From positions 8,006-72,005 of the forward strand of contig CAYRIX010000004.1 of the NCBI GenBank assembly GCA_964424555.1: a stretch of DNA of 64,000 nt. The letters run 5' to 3'. Each line of letters opens with the position of its first letter. The stretch's first letter is position 1. Positions 43,333 to 52,808 of this stretch are shown in pieces. The position numbers were made by a program, and so were the translations under genes. This DNA comes from UMGS172 sp964424555 (lineage in GTDB: Bacteria; Bacillota; Clostridia; Oscillospirales; Acutalibacteraceae). The notes under the pieces are model-generated. The model did no database searches, was not told the origin of the DNA, and saw only the letters and a list, made by a program, of their open reading frames with translations.

Positions 43333-45429
43333 ATGGCGATAGATAAAGATAGATTTTTGAATCCTGAATCAAAATACCGTGTGAGACCCTTAATGCATTC
43401 GTTCACGGTTAAAGACGATCCGTCAGCGGTTGCAAATGCGTTAAAGGCTTACGGCTACGGCGGTACCGTTATCAATCCAAAGTTTAATGACGAAACCTTT
43501 TTGGATGAGAGCGATCTGAAAACCTTTAGTGACATAGCCGAGAATGTTAAAAAGGCAGGACTTGACTATTGGATATACGACGAGAAGGGTTATCCAAGCG
43601 GTCAGGCCAATGGTTTTACGCTTAAAGACCACCCTGAGCTTGAGGCCAAAGGTTTCTTTATGATCCGCCGTATTGCTTACGAGCCTCGCCACACCACCTT
43701 TAATATTGACGATGAGACCGACAAGATAATCTGGGCGGCAAAATATCCGGTTGATGCATCGAGCATTTCTCAATCTTACGTTCAGTACGATAAAATGATT
43801 CCTGTGTCCTTTACAGACACTCATGTTGAATGTGATCTTGGTGCCAACGAGGCATTTTTTATATTCTGCCAAAAGCCTGCTTATGAGGGTAGTCACCTTA
43901 CACACAATGTTTCATCGTTTAAGCGATACATAAACCTCTTAGATCCAAGAGCTGTTAAACGTTTTATCGAGCTGATGTATGACGGTATTGACGAACAGTG
44001 TCCCGATATTTTCAAAAACGCAGGTGCAGTGTTTACCGACGAGCCGTCGTTGCAGGTCGGCTACGTCCGTGGCTACGAGACCTGGCCTTATGCCTTGGCA
44101 CCTTATTGCGATACACTTTTTGAGGAGTACGAAAAGGAATACGGCACATCGCTGTTGCCGTATTTGCCGTTGATATTTGAAAACGGTAAGGGCTATGAAG
44201 CCATACGTGTTAATTTTTACCGACTTGTTGCCAAGTTGATTGCCCGTGCATTTTCGGGACAGCTCTCCGAATGGTGCCGTTCTCACGGAACTTTGTTTTC
44301 GGGCCATTACCTTTGTGAGGAAAGCCTTAAAGCACACGTATTTTCGTACGGCGACAATATCCCTGTAATCATGGCGGCCGATTACCCCGGTATAGATATT
44401 CTCAACTGTGTCCCTGAGGAGTATAACTGTAACACCGCAAAGCATGTACAGACGGTGGTACGCAAAAAAGACACCAACGGTATGATGGTCGAGCTTTGTC
44501 CGTTTCATAAAAAGCCAGAGTTTGCTAGAGACCCGTGGAACAATATGTCGGCCGTGGTCGGTCTGCTCGCAATGCACGGTGTCAGAGTTTTCAACTCATA
44601 TTTCCGTGCCGAATTTGGCACCTACGACAAGCGATTCAACGATATTGAGGGCTATGCGGGCCGAAATTATGAAACACGAGAAGAATGTATAAAATTTAAC
44701 GAGTACGTTGGTCGAATCGGCTATATGCTGGACGGCCTTAAAAGCGTTGACAGTGTGTTAGTTTACCGTCCGATTGAGGACGCACAGGCCAAATATATGC
44801 CGAGCCATTCGGCGGGATTGCCGACCGATGCATCCTCTCAGTCCGACGGTGCTTTGGCGGCGGCGGGAAAACAGAGGTTCTTCCAAAAAGGAGTTGACTT
44901 CCAGTATGTTGACGCTGAAGATATCGTCAACGCCGCCGAAAGCCTCAAAAACGGAAAGCCGATGATATCAGGACTTGATGTAAAGGTCATCGTTATTCCC
45001 GCTGTTGATGTTATGGACTCCCGTGCACAAAAGGCATTAGTAGAGCTTAAAAATGCAGATGTCAATGTGCTGTTCCACAACAAGCTGCCAACGATCGGCA
45101 CCGACCCCGATATAACAGTCGATCTTACCGAGCATTTCAAGCCTGTTTCGACGCCCGAGCTCGATGCTTTTGTTGACTCAATAGAGAACGACTTTACCGC
45201 TAAGGCCGACGGAGTTCACCTGCTCACGGCAAAGTATTTGAAGGACGGTAAGGAAATGTACTTTGTGGTCAACAATACCCGTGGTGTTGATGCGAAATTG
45301 ACTCTCAACCACAAAACCCAACGGACCGCAACCCTCTATAATCCCGTCGACGGCTCGATTAAGAACATCAAGGTCGGCGACACCTACACCGTCCCCTCGT
45401 TCCGCAGTGTGTTTATTGTGTTTGATTGA
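43333..45429 (+). CDS. Putative intracellular glycoside hydrolase (GH106-like)
   Basis: This 698-residue protein resembles a group of TIM-barrel glycoside hydrolases related to GH106 alpha-L-rhamnosidases: the WIYDEKGYPSGQANG motif, the acidic FTDEPSLQVGY segment, and a C-terminal beta-domain (about residues 610-698). I cannot name the catalytic residues or the sugar. It has no signal peptide, so it would act on imported oligosaccharides. The start at 43333 follows GGAGGTTTGTTT. It is convergent with the downstream MATE gene. Confidence 0.6.
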   Translation: MAIDKDRFLNPESKYRVRPLMHSFTVKDDPSAVANALKAYGYGGTVINPKFNDETFLDESDLKTFSDIAENVKKAGLDYWIYDEKGYPSGQANGFTLKDHPELEAKGFFMIRRIAYEPRHTTFNIDDETDKIIWAAKYPVDASSISQSYVQYDKMIPVSFTDTHVECDLGANEAFFIFCQKPAYEGSHLTHNVSSFKRYINLLDPRAVKRFIELMYDGIDEQCPDIFKNAGAVFTDEPSLQVGYVRGYETWPYALAPYCDTLFEEYEKEYGTSLLPYLPLIFENGKGYEAIRVNFYRLVAKLIARAFSGQLSEWCRSHGTLFSGHYLCEESLKAHVFSYGDNIPVIMAADYPGIDILNCVPEEYNCNTAKHVQTVVRKKDTNGMMVELCPFHKKPEFARDPWNNMSAVVGLLAMHGVRVFNSYFRAEFGTYDKRFNDIEGYAGRNYETREECIKFNEYVGRIGYMLDGLKSVDSVLVYRPIEDAQAKYMPSHSAGLPTDASSQSDGALAAAGKQRFFQKGVDFQYVDAEDIVNAAESLKNGKPMISGLDVKVIVIPAVDVMDSRAQKALVELKNADVNVLFHNKLPTIGTDPDITVDLTEHFKPVSTPELDAFVDSIENDFTAKADGVHLLTAKYLKDGKEMYFVVNNTRGVDAKLTLNHKTQRTATLYNPVDGSIKNIKVGDTYTVPSFRSVFIVFD

Positions 45430-45447
45430 GCATAACAAATTAAAAAG

Positions 45448-45483
45448 AGACCTGACAGTTTTATTTACTAAACCGTCAGGTCT
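45448..45483. terminator. Bidirectional terminator between GH106-like and MATE genes
   Basis: A 14-bp stem with one mismatch (45448-45461 with 45470-45483) is flanked by A-rich and T-rich sequence between convergent genes. Confidence 0.82.
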
Positions 45484-45498
45484 TTACTTAATGCTTTA

Positions 45499-46860
45499 TT
45501 ATGTTTTTTTCCACCGTCCGCTTTTCCAACGGAAATAGGTGACGATGGCTCGGACGGACTCATCAACGGCAAGCCCGATGTAGCAACCAACGAGTCCCAG
45601 CCCGCAGTGGATAGCGAGTATGTAGGCTAGCCCGATGCTGAACACCCAGCATGAAATTATGAGAATGATCATCGAAAACATAACATCGCCCACGGCTCTG
45701 AGAGCGTATTCGTAAACGTGGCTGACAGCCCTTGCCTGCTCGACGATAATGTCGACCGCAAAAACGCCGAGTGCGATATTTACCGTCCACTCATCCTCGG
45801 TAAAAAGGCTCAGCAACGGTCGGCGAAGAGCGAGCACCAGTAACGAGATAGTGAGGTTGATGACGGTGGTCAGTTTTATCAGCTGTCGGTTCATTTTGTC
45901 GGCTCTGTTATAATCGCCTGCACCGTAGCACCGTCCGACGAGCAGGGCGTTTGCATTGCCCATGCTTATACCGACGAGGTAAACATAGCACAAAATATTT
46001 GTGAAATAGACATTGGCCGAGATGGCTTGACTGCCCAAAATGGCGATAAATGATGCCGTGACCATTCGCGAAAAGGTAAACGATGCTGAGGAGATGCCCG
46101 AAGGCACTCCAATGCGGAGCACCGCCTTTATGTGACATAAAAACGATAGCATACCTTCGGGAAGCTTGAGCTTTATCCCTGCCTTTTTTAGGAAATACAC
46201 AGCTACGATAAGTCCTGCAAGGTTGGCAACACAGCTACTGTAGGCAACACCCTCTACGCCTGTGACAGGTGAAAGCCTTGGGCAATATATAACAAAAATA
46301 TTGAGCAACAGGTTAAGTGTGTTTATAAGCAGACCTATTATAAATGTGTATTTCGGGTAGCCATAGCATTTGAGCAGTGCCAGTACGGCCGATGTTATAG
46401 TGGAAAATATCAAAAACACCATTCGTATCCTTAAATAGGTCACCGCTTCGGAATAAACGATTCCCTCAAGGTTTAAAAAGGATGCGATATTTGGCGCAAA
46501 GATGACAAGCAACGGCGAAACGATAAGCGCAATAATTATGTTGACCGCAACAGCCGTAAATGAAAGCTCACGTGCGGAGCGGAGATCCTCTGCACCAATT
46601 CGGTTACTGATAACCACCGTGGCACCGCCGGCAACCAATGTTCCCAACAAGGTCACAAGCGTAATGACCGTGGTGGTCGATCCGACCGCAGCCACCGAAT
46701 TCTCGGAATAACCGCTCAAAACAACGGTGCTGACGGTGTTTTGCACGTTGTTGGAAATGTTCTCGAAAAGCATCGGAAGCATCAGTGAAAAAAGAGAGAT
46801 GGTTCCCAAGGATGTAGTGTACGAAAACAGACTTTTATCTATCTTAAATAGATTTTTCAT
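45499..46860 (-). CDS. MATE family transporter
   Basis: This 453-residue protein has about 12 membrane helices in two homologous halves and the MATE-type MLPMLFENISNNVQNTVSTV and VGISMGNANALLVGRCYGAG segments. It probably exports a drug or metabolite by ion antiport. The ATG follows GAGGTGACTGT and lies 15 bases after the AraC-family gene, so the regulator and transporter form an operon. The substrate is unknown. Confidence 0.9.
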   Translation of the reverse strand: MKNLFKIDKSLFSYTTSLGTISLFSLMLPMLFENISNNVQNTVSTVVLSGYSENSVAAVGSTTTVITLVTLLGTLVAGGATVVISNRIGAEDLRSARELSFTAVAVNIIIALIVSPLLVIFAPNIASFLNLEGIVYSEAVTYLRIRMVFLIFSTITSAVLALLKCYGYPKYTFIIGLLINTLNLLLNIFVIYCPRLSPVTGVEGVAYSSCVANLAGLIVAVYFLKKAGIKLKLPEGMLSFLCHIKAVLRIGVPSGISSASFTFSRMVTASFIAILGSQAISANVYFTNILCYVYLVGISMGNANALLVGRCYGAGDYNRADKMNRQLIKLTTVINLTISLLVLALRRPLLSLFTEDEWTVNIALGVFAVDIIVEQARAVSHVYEYALRAVGDVMFSMIILIISCWVFSIGLAYILAIHCGLGLVGCYIGLAVDESVRAIVTYFRWKSGRWKKT

Positions 46861-46875
46861 ACAGTCACCTCGTTC

Positions 46876-47787
46876 TTAATCAGATATTGCCGATTGCTGT
46901 GCACGGTATTGCTCGGGCGATATGCCCTCAAACCGTTTGAAGCATTTACTGAAATAGTATCGGTCACCGAAGCCAACCCTGAAAGCTACCTCATCCAACG
47001 TCATTGTGCATACAAGGGTTTTGGCGGTGCTTATCCTTAATCGGTTGCGGTATTGGATAATGCTGTAGCCGATATGCTTTTTGAAAATTCGGTTGGCATA
47101 ATCGAAGTTGATGAACAGGTCACGCTCGATGTCGTGACTGCCGAAATTTTCGGTGTAATGCTCTCCGATATACTCGGTTATCTTCACGACGGTGCCCAAA
47201 ACGGCGCTCTTCTTTCGGGAGGCTCCCCGTAACCGTTCAAAACACAGCTCCTCAAGCTTCATTAACAGCTCAGCCACCGCTAAGGAAATGTTGAGCCGCC
47301 GCAACGGGTCATTGCTGCTGTAGGAAAGACGATTATTTTTGAAAAAGCTCAAAATATATTCAAAGCAGAATTTGTCTTGGATGTGCAGGCGTTGGGCGAC
47401 CAAAGCCTTGATGTGATCGTAGCTTTTAGGCCCGTAGATATCGGACTTCACAAAATCAGCCTTGCGGTTTTTGACCGCCTCGCAAAATTCGGCGTCGTTT
47501 AGCTCGACCTCTTTAAAGCCGTCGGTTTTGAAATGAACATAGTAATATTCACAATCGGTGCTTAGTAACGGCTTCTGAAATTCTCCCTTGTCGAAGATGT
47601 AAATATCTCCCGAATTCAGCTCCAACGGTTGACCGTTCTCCAAAAGGCAAAGCTTGCCGTTTGCCACGGCATACACTATGTACTCGTCGGTGCGGCGGGT
47701 GACATGATGCGTCTGCTGTGTCTGATGAGTACGGCCAAGCAGGGTGACTTTTAATATTTGGCTTAAATCGACTTCATAATATTTCAT
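46876..47787 (-). CDS. AraC family transcriptional regulator
   Basis: This 303-residue regulator has an N-terminal cupin-like domain (about residues 20-100) and a C-terminal AraC HTH pair including DLFINFDYANRIFKKHIGYS and TLDEVAFRVGFGDRYYFSKC. It likely senses a sugar or signal molecule and controls the downstream MATE gene and itself. The start at 47787 follows AGGTGATATTT; a longer reading from 47817 has no such site. Confidence 0.9.
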   Translation of the reverse strand: MKYYEVDLSQILKVTLLGRTHQTQQTHHVTRRTDEYIVYAVANGKLCLLENGQPLELNSGDIYIFDKGEFQKPLLSTDCEYYYVHFKTDGFKEVELNDAEFCEAVKNRKADFVKSDIYGPKSYDHIKALVAQRLHIQDKFCFEYILSFFKNNRLSYSSNDPLRRLNISLAVAELLMKLEELCFERLRGASRKKSAVLGTVVKITEYIGEHYTENFGSHDIERDLFINFDYANRIFKKHIGYSIIQYRNRLRISTAKTLVCTMTLDEVAFRVGFGDRYYFSKCFKRFEGISPEQYRAQQSAISD

Positions 47788-47883
47788 AAATATCACCTTT
47801 TGTACATTAAACCACATTACAACACGCTTTTCAATGCCAAAAGCAAACTTTGTTTGTCCGATAGCGACCTATATAGATATTTT

Positions 47884-47917
47884 CACAAAAAAACAAGCCG
47901 ACGGTCAGTCGGCTTGT
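47884..47917 (-). terminator. Terminator of purC
   Basis: On the minus strand a 10-bp perfect stem (47908-47917 with 47893-47902) is followed by seven T. It lies about 30 bases beyond the purC stop. Confidence 0.9.
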
Positions 47918-47944
47918 ACTGCTATAACATATTGATATAACGGA

Positions 47945-48643
47945 TCAGCGATTGTTGATGATCTTGGTCAGCTGGATGGGGTCAACGATCTTGCCGTCCT
48001 TATAGACACGCATATTGCCCGAGGCTATCTCGTCAATGAGGATGACCTCACCGTTGTTGTAACCGAACTCAAACTTGATATCCCACAGATCGAGACCAAG
48101 GGTCTTAAGATCGTCGGCAACGATACGGGTGATCTTCAGTGTCTGCTCCTTCATGCTGGCAAACATTTCGGGAGTCATAACACCCAAAACCTCAAGACCT
48201 TCGCCAGTGACCAGCGGATCGCCCTTTTCGTCATTCTTAAAGGTGCATTCAACATAGCCGTTAGGAATAACAGTGCCGTCCTTTATGTACTCGCCGTAAC
48301 GACGGATGAAGCTGCCTGTTGCCACCAGACGGCAGATGACCTCAAGGCCGTTACCGCCCTGAGCCTTGCCAAAGCATTCTGCAGGAAGAACCTCCATAGT
48401 GGCATTTTCAAGATCTGCGTTGACATAGTGGGTCTTGATGCCTGCTTTTTTGAGCAGTTCGAAGTAGTAGACCGAGGTCTGCAAATTGGCCTTGCCTATA
48501 CCCTCAATGGTAAGTCCTACCGAGTTTTCACCCGGATCAAAAACGCCGTCTTTACCTGTGCAGTCGTCCTTGAATTTCAAGAGAACGTTGCCGTTGGAAA
48601 GTGCATAAACATCCTTTGTTTTGCCTGCGTAAGTGAGTTTCAT
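47945..48643 (-). CDS. purC: SAICAR synthetase PurC
   Basis: This 232-residue enzyme joins CAIR and aspartate with ATP to make SAICAR in purine synthesis. It has the N-terminal AGKTKDVYAL phosphate loop, EVICRLVATGSFIRRYG and the IKFEFGYNNGEVILIDEIAS signature. The ATG at 48643 follows AAGGGGACTTTTTT. No other pur genes are nearby, so it stands alone; a hairpin repeat lies between it and ricT. Confidence 0.95.
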   Translation of the reverse strand: MKLTYAGKTKDVYALSNGNVLLKFKDDCTGKDGVFDPGENSVGLTIEGIGKANLQTSVYYFELLKKAGIKTHYVNADLENATMEVLPAECFGKAQGGNGLEVICRLVATGSFIRRYGEYIKDGTVIPNGYVECTFKNDEKGDPLVTGEGLEVLGVMTPEMFASMKEQTLKITRIVADDLKTLGLDLWDIKFEFGYNNGEVILIDEIASGNMRVYKDGKIVDPIQLTKIINNR

Positions 48644-48685
48644 AAAAAAGTCCCCTTTTTAAAAGTATACAAATTTATTTACAAT

Positions 48686-48709
48686 GTAGAGGCGATTCGC
48701 AAATCGCCC
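48686..48709. repeat. Variant GTAG-type hairpin repeat
   Basis: A single 24-base element reads GTAGAGGCGATT then AAATCGCCC around a CGC loop. It resembles the GTAGGG...CCG hairpins but has diverged ends. Confidence 0.55.
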
Positions 48710-48715
48710 ACCTTG

Positions 48716-49573
48716 TTAATTTTCTTCGGTCTGTGTGCCGCTGTTGTTTTTCTTGCAGCCCTTACAGCCACGGATTATATTCACCTCGTCACGGTGGACC
48801 GAGATGGGCATACCCTCGGAGTTATCGAGAGCAACCTTAAGCTTACCTGTCAAAAGGCTTACATCGACAACGGTGCCCTTGCCCTCGGGAGTGTCGACAT
48901 AGCTACCGTTTCGGGGTGTTATCTTATCCAAAAACTCGTAAGCGTCCTGCTCGTACTTCAGACAGCACATCAGTCTGCCGCAGGTGCCCGAGATCTTAGT
49001 CGGGTTGAGTGACAGACCCTGTTCCTTGGCCATTTTAATGGAAACAGGCTGGAAATCGGACAAAAACCGCTGACAACAGAAGGGTTGTCCGCATATGCCA
49101 AGGCCGCCCATCATTTTTGCCTCGTCACGAACACCGATCTGGCGAAGCTCGATGCGGGTATGGAAATGACCTGCAAGGTCCTTTACGAGCTCTCTGAAAT
49201 CAACACGGCCGTCTGCAGTGAAGAAGAAAAGTATCTTCGAGCCGTCAAAAGCAATTTCAACGTCAACCAGCTTCATTTCAAGCTTGCGTTCCTCGATCTT
49301 TCGCTCGCAGAACTTAAAGGCATCCTTTTCCTTCTCACGGTTTTCATGCATTTTTTTAAGATCGCTCTCGGTAGCCGCACGAACAACCTCTTTCAATTGG
49401 CCGACGACCTGACTGTCGGGGATGTTGTGGTTTTCGCTGACGACCTCTCCGCATTCCGTGCCTCTCGAGGTGGTGACAATAACATAAGAACCAACGGCAA
49501 ACCTTTCGCCCTTGGGACTGAAAGAATATATCCGTCCGTCCGAACGGAACTTTACTCCTATAACTTCAACCAT
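48716..49573 (-). CDS. ricT: RicT/PSP1 family protein (YaaT)
   Basis: This 285-residue PSP1-domain protein matches RicT (YaaT), part of the RicA-RicF-RicT complex that carries iron-sulfur clusters and promotes mRNA maturation by RNase Y; in Bacillus it also affects Spo0A phosphorylation. Cysteines in GGLGICGQPFCCQRFL, GTCGRLMCCLKYEQD and the C-terminal CKGCKK are typical. The ATG follows CAGGAGAAAAATAA. It lies 85 bases downstream of holB on the same strand. Confidence 0.92.
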   Translation of the reverse strand: MVEVIGVKFRSDGRIYSFSPKGERFAVGSYVIVTTSRGTECGEVVSENHNIPDSQVVGQLKEVVRAATESDLKKMHENREKEKDAFKFCERKIEERKLEMKLVDVEIAFDGSKILFFFTADGRVDFRELVKDLAGHFHTRIELRQIGVRDEAKMMGGLGICGQPFCCQRFLSDFQPVSIKMAKEQGLSLNPTKISGTCGRLMCCLKYEQDAYEFLDKITPRNGSYVDTPEGKGTVVDVSLLTGKLKVALDNSEGMPISVHRDEVNIIRGCKGCKKNNSGTQTEEN

Positions 49574-49658
49574 TTATTTTTCTCCTGAATTTTGGATGAT
49601 ACTTTCACAACACAATATTTTAGCACAAAATCAGCCAAATTACAATAGTTTCTTCTGA

Positions 49659-50594
49659 TTACAAATCAGCAAATATTTCCGCAACAAGAGCTGTTGAGGT
49701 TAGCGAAATCGACAATGGCTGACCGATGTGGCGGCGGACACGCATTTCGGTATCCTCTGCTATCGCTAAAAGTCGTGATATCACGGAAATGCTGACATCA
49801 CCCTCGCCTGTGGCACATTTTAGTGCTTCACGCTGAGCAAGCAATCTCAATTCACCCAAAAAGGCGGTAAAGCCCAAGCGGTCCTTTTCAAACCTCTGCA
49901 CGATTTTCAGTGAGGATAGTCGGTCACGTCTTTTAAAGCACTCAAAAAATTCCTTGGCTGCAGAAACAGCGTCGGCGGCAGTACCGTTAAGGATATCCAA
50001 GGCCTTACCGATGTTGCCGTGCGAGGTGTCAAGCGCCTCAGAAATATCGGTGTCGCTTTTGCCCGTTTTGAGCTTGATAAAATTTGCCGCCTCGTTCTTT
50101 TCTGGATTTTGTACCGTCAAGGTGACACACCTCGAGCGAACGGTGGTCAAAAGGCTTTGAGCGTTGCGGCAAACCAGAATGAACACCATAAACTCGGGCG
50201 GTTCTTCAAGTACTTTTAAAAAAGCGTTTTGTGCAGGCTCGTTCATTTTGTCGCAATCAAGCAAAATATTAACCTTGCGTCGGGCTTCTATCGGCATGAT
50301 GTAAGCATTATCCCGTATCTCACGGACGGTGTCTATTTTAAAGGTGGCACCCTCGGGCGCATAGGTGAGCACGTCGCTGTGACCGTCACGGAGCACAAGA
50401 TCACATATACGACAGTCTCCGCAGGGCGCATTTTCCGATTCGCAAACGGCAGTAGCGGCAAGGATGCGTGCAAGTGTGTGGCGGCCGCTACCCTCCTCGC
50501 CTTCAATTATAAAAGCGTGAGGAAAACGTCCGCTTAAAATACAGCTTTTGATTGTCTCCTTGATTTCTTTGTTTCCTTGGAAGGTGTCCAACAT
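49659..50594 (-). CDS. holB: DNA polymerase III delta-prime subunit HolB
   Basis: This 311-residue AAA+ clamp-loader subunit has EGEEGSGRHTLARILA at the Walker A position, zinc-binding cysteines in CESENAPCGDCRICDL and the LLDCDKMNEPAQNAFLKVLE Walker B/sensor region. With delta and tau it loads the DnaN clamp. The Walker A has Arg-His where active subunits have Lys-Thr (GSGRHT), typical of a non-hydrolysing delta-prime. The ATG follows CGGAGGCCAAT. Confidence 0.92.
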   Translation of the reverse strand: MLDTFQGNKEIKETIKSCILSGRFPHAFIIEGEEGSGRHTLARILAATAVCESENAPCGDCRICDLVLRDGHSDVLTYAPEGATFKIDTVREIRDNAYIMPIEARRKVNILLDCDKMNEPAQNAFLKVLEEPPEFMVFILVCRNAQSLLTTVRSRCVTLTVQNPEKNEAANFIKLKTGKSDTDISEALDTSHGNIGKALDILNGTAADAVSAAKEFFECFKRRDRLSSLKIVQRFEKDRLGFTAFLGELRLLAQREALKCATGEGDVSISVISRLLAIAEDTEMRVRRHIGQPLSISLTSTALVAEIFADL

Positions 50595-50638
50595 ATTGGC
50601 CTCCGAAAATAATAAAATTATGATTTATGATTAAGGTA

Positions 50639-50667
50639 TTGACTTTGTGGAAATATGGTGCTATACT
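50639..50667 (+). promoter_or_regulatory. Promoter of the DeoR gene
   Basis: TTGACT at 50639-50644 and TATACT at 50662-50667 have a 17-base spacer. Transcription near 50674 excludes an earlier start at 50627. Confidence 0.75.
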
Positions 50668-50701
50668 TTGTGCAAAGTTGTGGAAGTTTGGGGGAGTTTT
50701 G

Positions 50702-51466
50702 ATGTTAGCACAACAAAGATATGAGTATATTTTGGGTGAGCTTACAAAGACGGGCTCGGTTACGGTAAACGATATTGCGGCGGCACTTTCGGTGTCGATA
50801 GAAACGGTGCGTCGTGACCTTATCATGCTTGAAACACACGGCAAGCTAAAGCGAGTGTTCGGCGGTGCCGTCACCATTGAGGGGCCTAAGCATTTTACCA
50901 GCTTTGAGACCCGACTTGACCAAAACGCCGACCTTAAGGCCGAGCTGTCGAGATATGCCGTAAGTATGATCGACAACGGTGATATTATCGCCATAGAATC
51001 GGGCAGTACGGCGGTCGAGATGTCCAAGATACTGCTCACGACCGACCTTGATATTACCATTATAACTCAATCCAACACGGTATTCAATATTTTAAAAGAG
51101 AAATTTCATGTCATTCTTATCGGTGGTGAGTATTATAAGGAGGACGACTGCTTCGGCGGTATGCTTGCCGAGGAGTTTTTGCGAAAGTTCCATGTAAATA
51201 AGTCATTTGCCTTCACGTCGGCGCTGTCCTTGGATAACGGTATGGAAAGCTACCTGCTTGCCACCGTGCCCATAAGCCGTGCCCTGACCGAAATAGCCGA
51301 CAAGGTATTTATTCTTGCCGACTCCGACAAGCTCAATTCCCGAGCCATGTATAAGGTGATGGAGCTTGACCCCGAATTTATTTACATCACCGACAGTAAG
51401 GTGTCACAAGAGATAAAGTCTGCGTTCAATGAAAGAGGTTTGGTTTTGATATCGGAGGAACCGTAA
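50702..51466 (+). CDS. DeoR/GlpR family transcriptional regulator
   Basis: This 254-residue regulator has the DeoR helix-turn-helix (QRYEYILGELTKTGSVTVND, VSIETVRRDLIMLETHGKLK, RVFGGAV) and the DeoRC sugar-phosphate-binding domain with AIESGSTAVEMSKIL and IFILADSDKLN-type end motifs. It probably represses the adjacent MFS gene and is relieved by a phosphorylated sugar. The ATG at 50702 follows GGGGGAG. It shares one base with the MFS start codon. Confidence 0.93.
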   Translation: MLAQQRYEYILGELTKTGSVTVNDIAAALSVSIETVRRDLIMLETHGKLKRVFGGAVTIEGPKHFTSFETRLDQNADLKAELSRYAVSMIDNGDIIAIESGSTAVEMSKILLTTDLDITIITQSNTVFNILKEKFHVILIGGEYYKEDDCFGGMLAEEFLRKFHVNKSFAFTSALSLDNGMESYLLATVPISRALTEIADKVFILADSDKLNSRAMYKVMELDPEFIYITDSKVSQEIKSAFNERGLVLISEEP

Positions 51467-52731
51467 TGTTGACATTAAGTGATTCAAAACAGAACAAGCT
51501 GATATACATAATAACGCTGATGTACACCAGCGTTTACCTTGCCAAGCTGAACTACGGTGCATTAACGGTCGAGATCATCAATGAAATGGGCTGTACCAAA
51601 AGTGCGGCAGGTATGGTTGGCTCGTTTTTCTTCTTTTCGTACGGTGTCGGTCAGGTCGTTAATGGCTTTTTGGCAAAGCATATGAACGAAAAGCTGTTTA
51701 TGACCGCTGCTTTGTTCGGCTCGGCAGTCTGTAATGTCGCCATGTGCTTCGCACCGAGTGTCGGCGTTATGAAATATATATGGCTTGTAAACGGTATTGC
51801 AATGTCACCGCTGTGGTGCAATGTCGTCAAGGTTCAGGGCAAGTATATATCTGAGAAAAATTTGCCGAAGTCCTTATCCTTGGTCGGACTCACAACCCCC
51901 ATCGGAACGGCCGTTAACTACGGACTTTGTGCGCTTGTTGCACAGTTCTTTAATTGGCGAGTGTCGTTCTGGCTGGCGGCAGGTCTTATGACCTTTATGG
52001 CCATCCTGTGGTACTTTACTCTCGGTGATATTGAGCGTTGTGCCACACCTGCAGACATTACTCGAAAGAAAGCTTCGGAGTCTGACTCTGGCGGTAAAAA
52101 GACCTCAAAGCAAGGATTAAGCCGTGCCGTGCTTATCGGTCTTGCTATAACGTTCACTACAGGAATGTTCACTCAGTTCACCCGAGAGGGTCTCAATTCT
52201 TGGGTCCCAAGCATTCTTTATGAGGTCTACGGTATGCCAACGACACTTTCGATTGCGCTGACGCTGTTACTGCCGTTGGTTGGCACCTTAAGTAACTTTA
52301 CACTGGTCGCGCTGGAAAGAAAATGCAAGGATTTTCTCATACTCAGCATCCTGTTTGTGGGTGTTGCGGCGGTGGCCATGGCTGTTTTGGTTGCCTGTTA
52401 TTCGCTCAACAGCGTAGTTATTACGCTTGCTTGCTTTATTATAGTAAGCATGTGCTGTGCTGCCATTGCCAATATTACCACCAATCACATTCCGCTTTAT
52501 TACCGAGACAGATTTGACACTGGCAGCATGGCCGGCATAGGTCAGGGCATGTGTTATATCGGAAGCACCCTGAGTACCTATACCTTGGGCTATATTGCCG
52601 ATAAAGGCGGCTGGTATAATGTGTTTATGACATTGGGACTTGTGTTGATATTCTCAAGCGTTATGTGTATTGCGGCAAAGCTCTTTACCCGTGAGCATAG
52701 CCACCGTCATCCGAGGTTCATACATAAATGA
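51466..52731 (+). CDS. MFS transporter, possibly organophosphate:phosphate type
   Basis: This 421-residue protein has 12 predicted membrane helices and resembles the OPA/GlpT branch of MFS carriers (TSVYLAKLNYGALTVEIINE, MSPLWCNVVK, and a central basic loop near residue 200-220). It probably imports a sugar phosphate, glycerol phosphate or related solute, which fits the DeoR gene it overlaps by one base. The exact substrate is inference. Confidence 0.85.
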   Translation: MLTLSDSKQNKLIYIITLMYTSVYLAKLNYGALTVEIINEMGCTKSAAGMVGSFFFFSYGVGQVVNGFLAKHMNEKLFMTAALFGSAVCNVAMCFAPSVGVMKYIWLVNGIAMSPLWCNVVKVQGKYISEKNLPKSLSLVGLTTPIGTAVNYGLCALVAQFFNWRVSFWLAAGLMTFMAILWYFTLGDIERCATPADITRKKASESDSGGKKTSKQGLSRAVLIGLAITFTTGMFTQFTREGLNSWVPSILYEVYGMPTTLSIALTLLLPLVGTLSNFTLVALERKCKDFLILSILFVGVAAVAMAVLVACYSLNSVVITLACFIIVSMCCAAIANITTNHIPLYYRDRFDTGSMAGIGQGMCYIGSTLSTYTLGYIADKGGWYNVFMTLGLVLIFSSVMCIAAKLFTREHSHRHPRFIHK

Positions 52732-52739
52732 TTTATACG

Positions 52740-52768
52740 TTGAAATAAAGCTGTAATTGTGGTACAAT
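52740..52768 (+). promoter_or_regulatory. Promoter of the zinc-ribbon/alpha-CTD-like gene
   Basis: TTGAAA at 52740-52745 and TACAAT at 52763-52768 have a 17-base spacer, about 40 bases before the start codon. Confidence 0.65.
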
Positions 52769-52808
52769 GACTGTACAATAATATTGTGAATCAAGTTTAG
52801 AGAAGAGT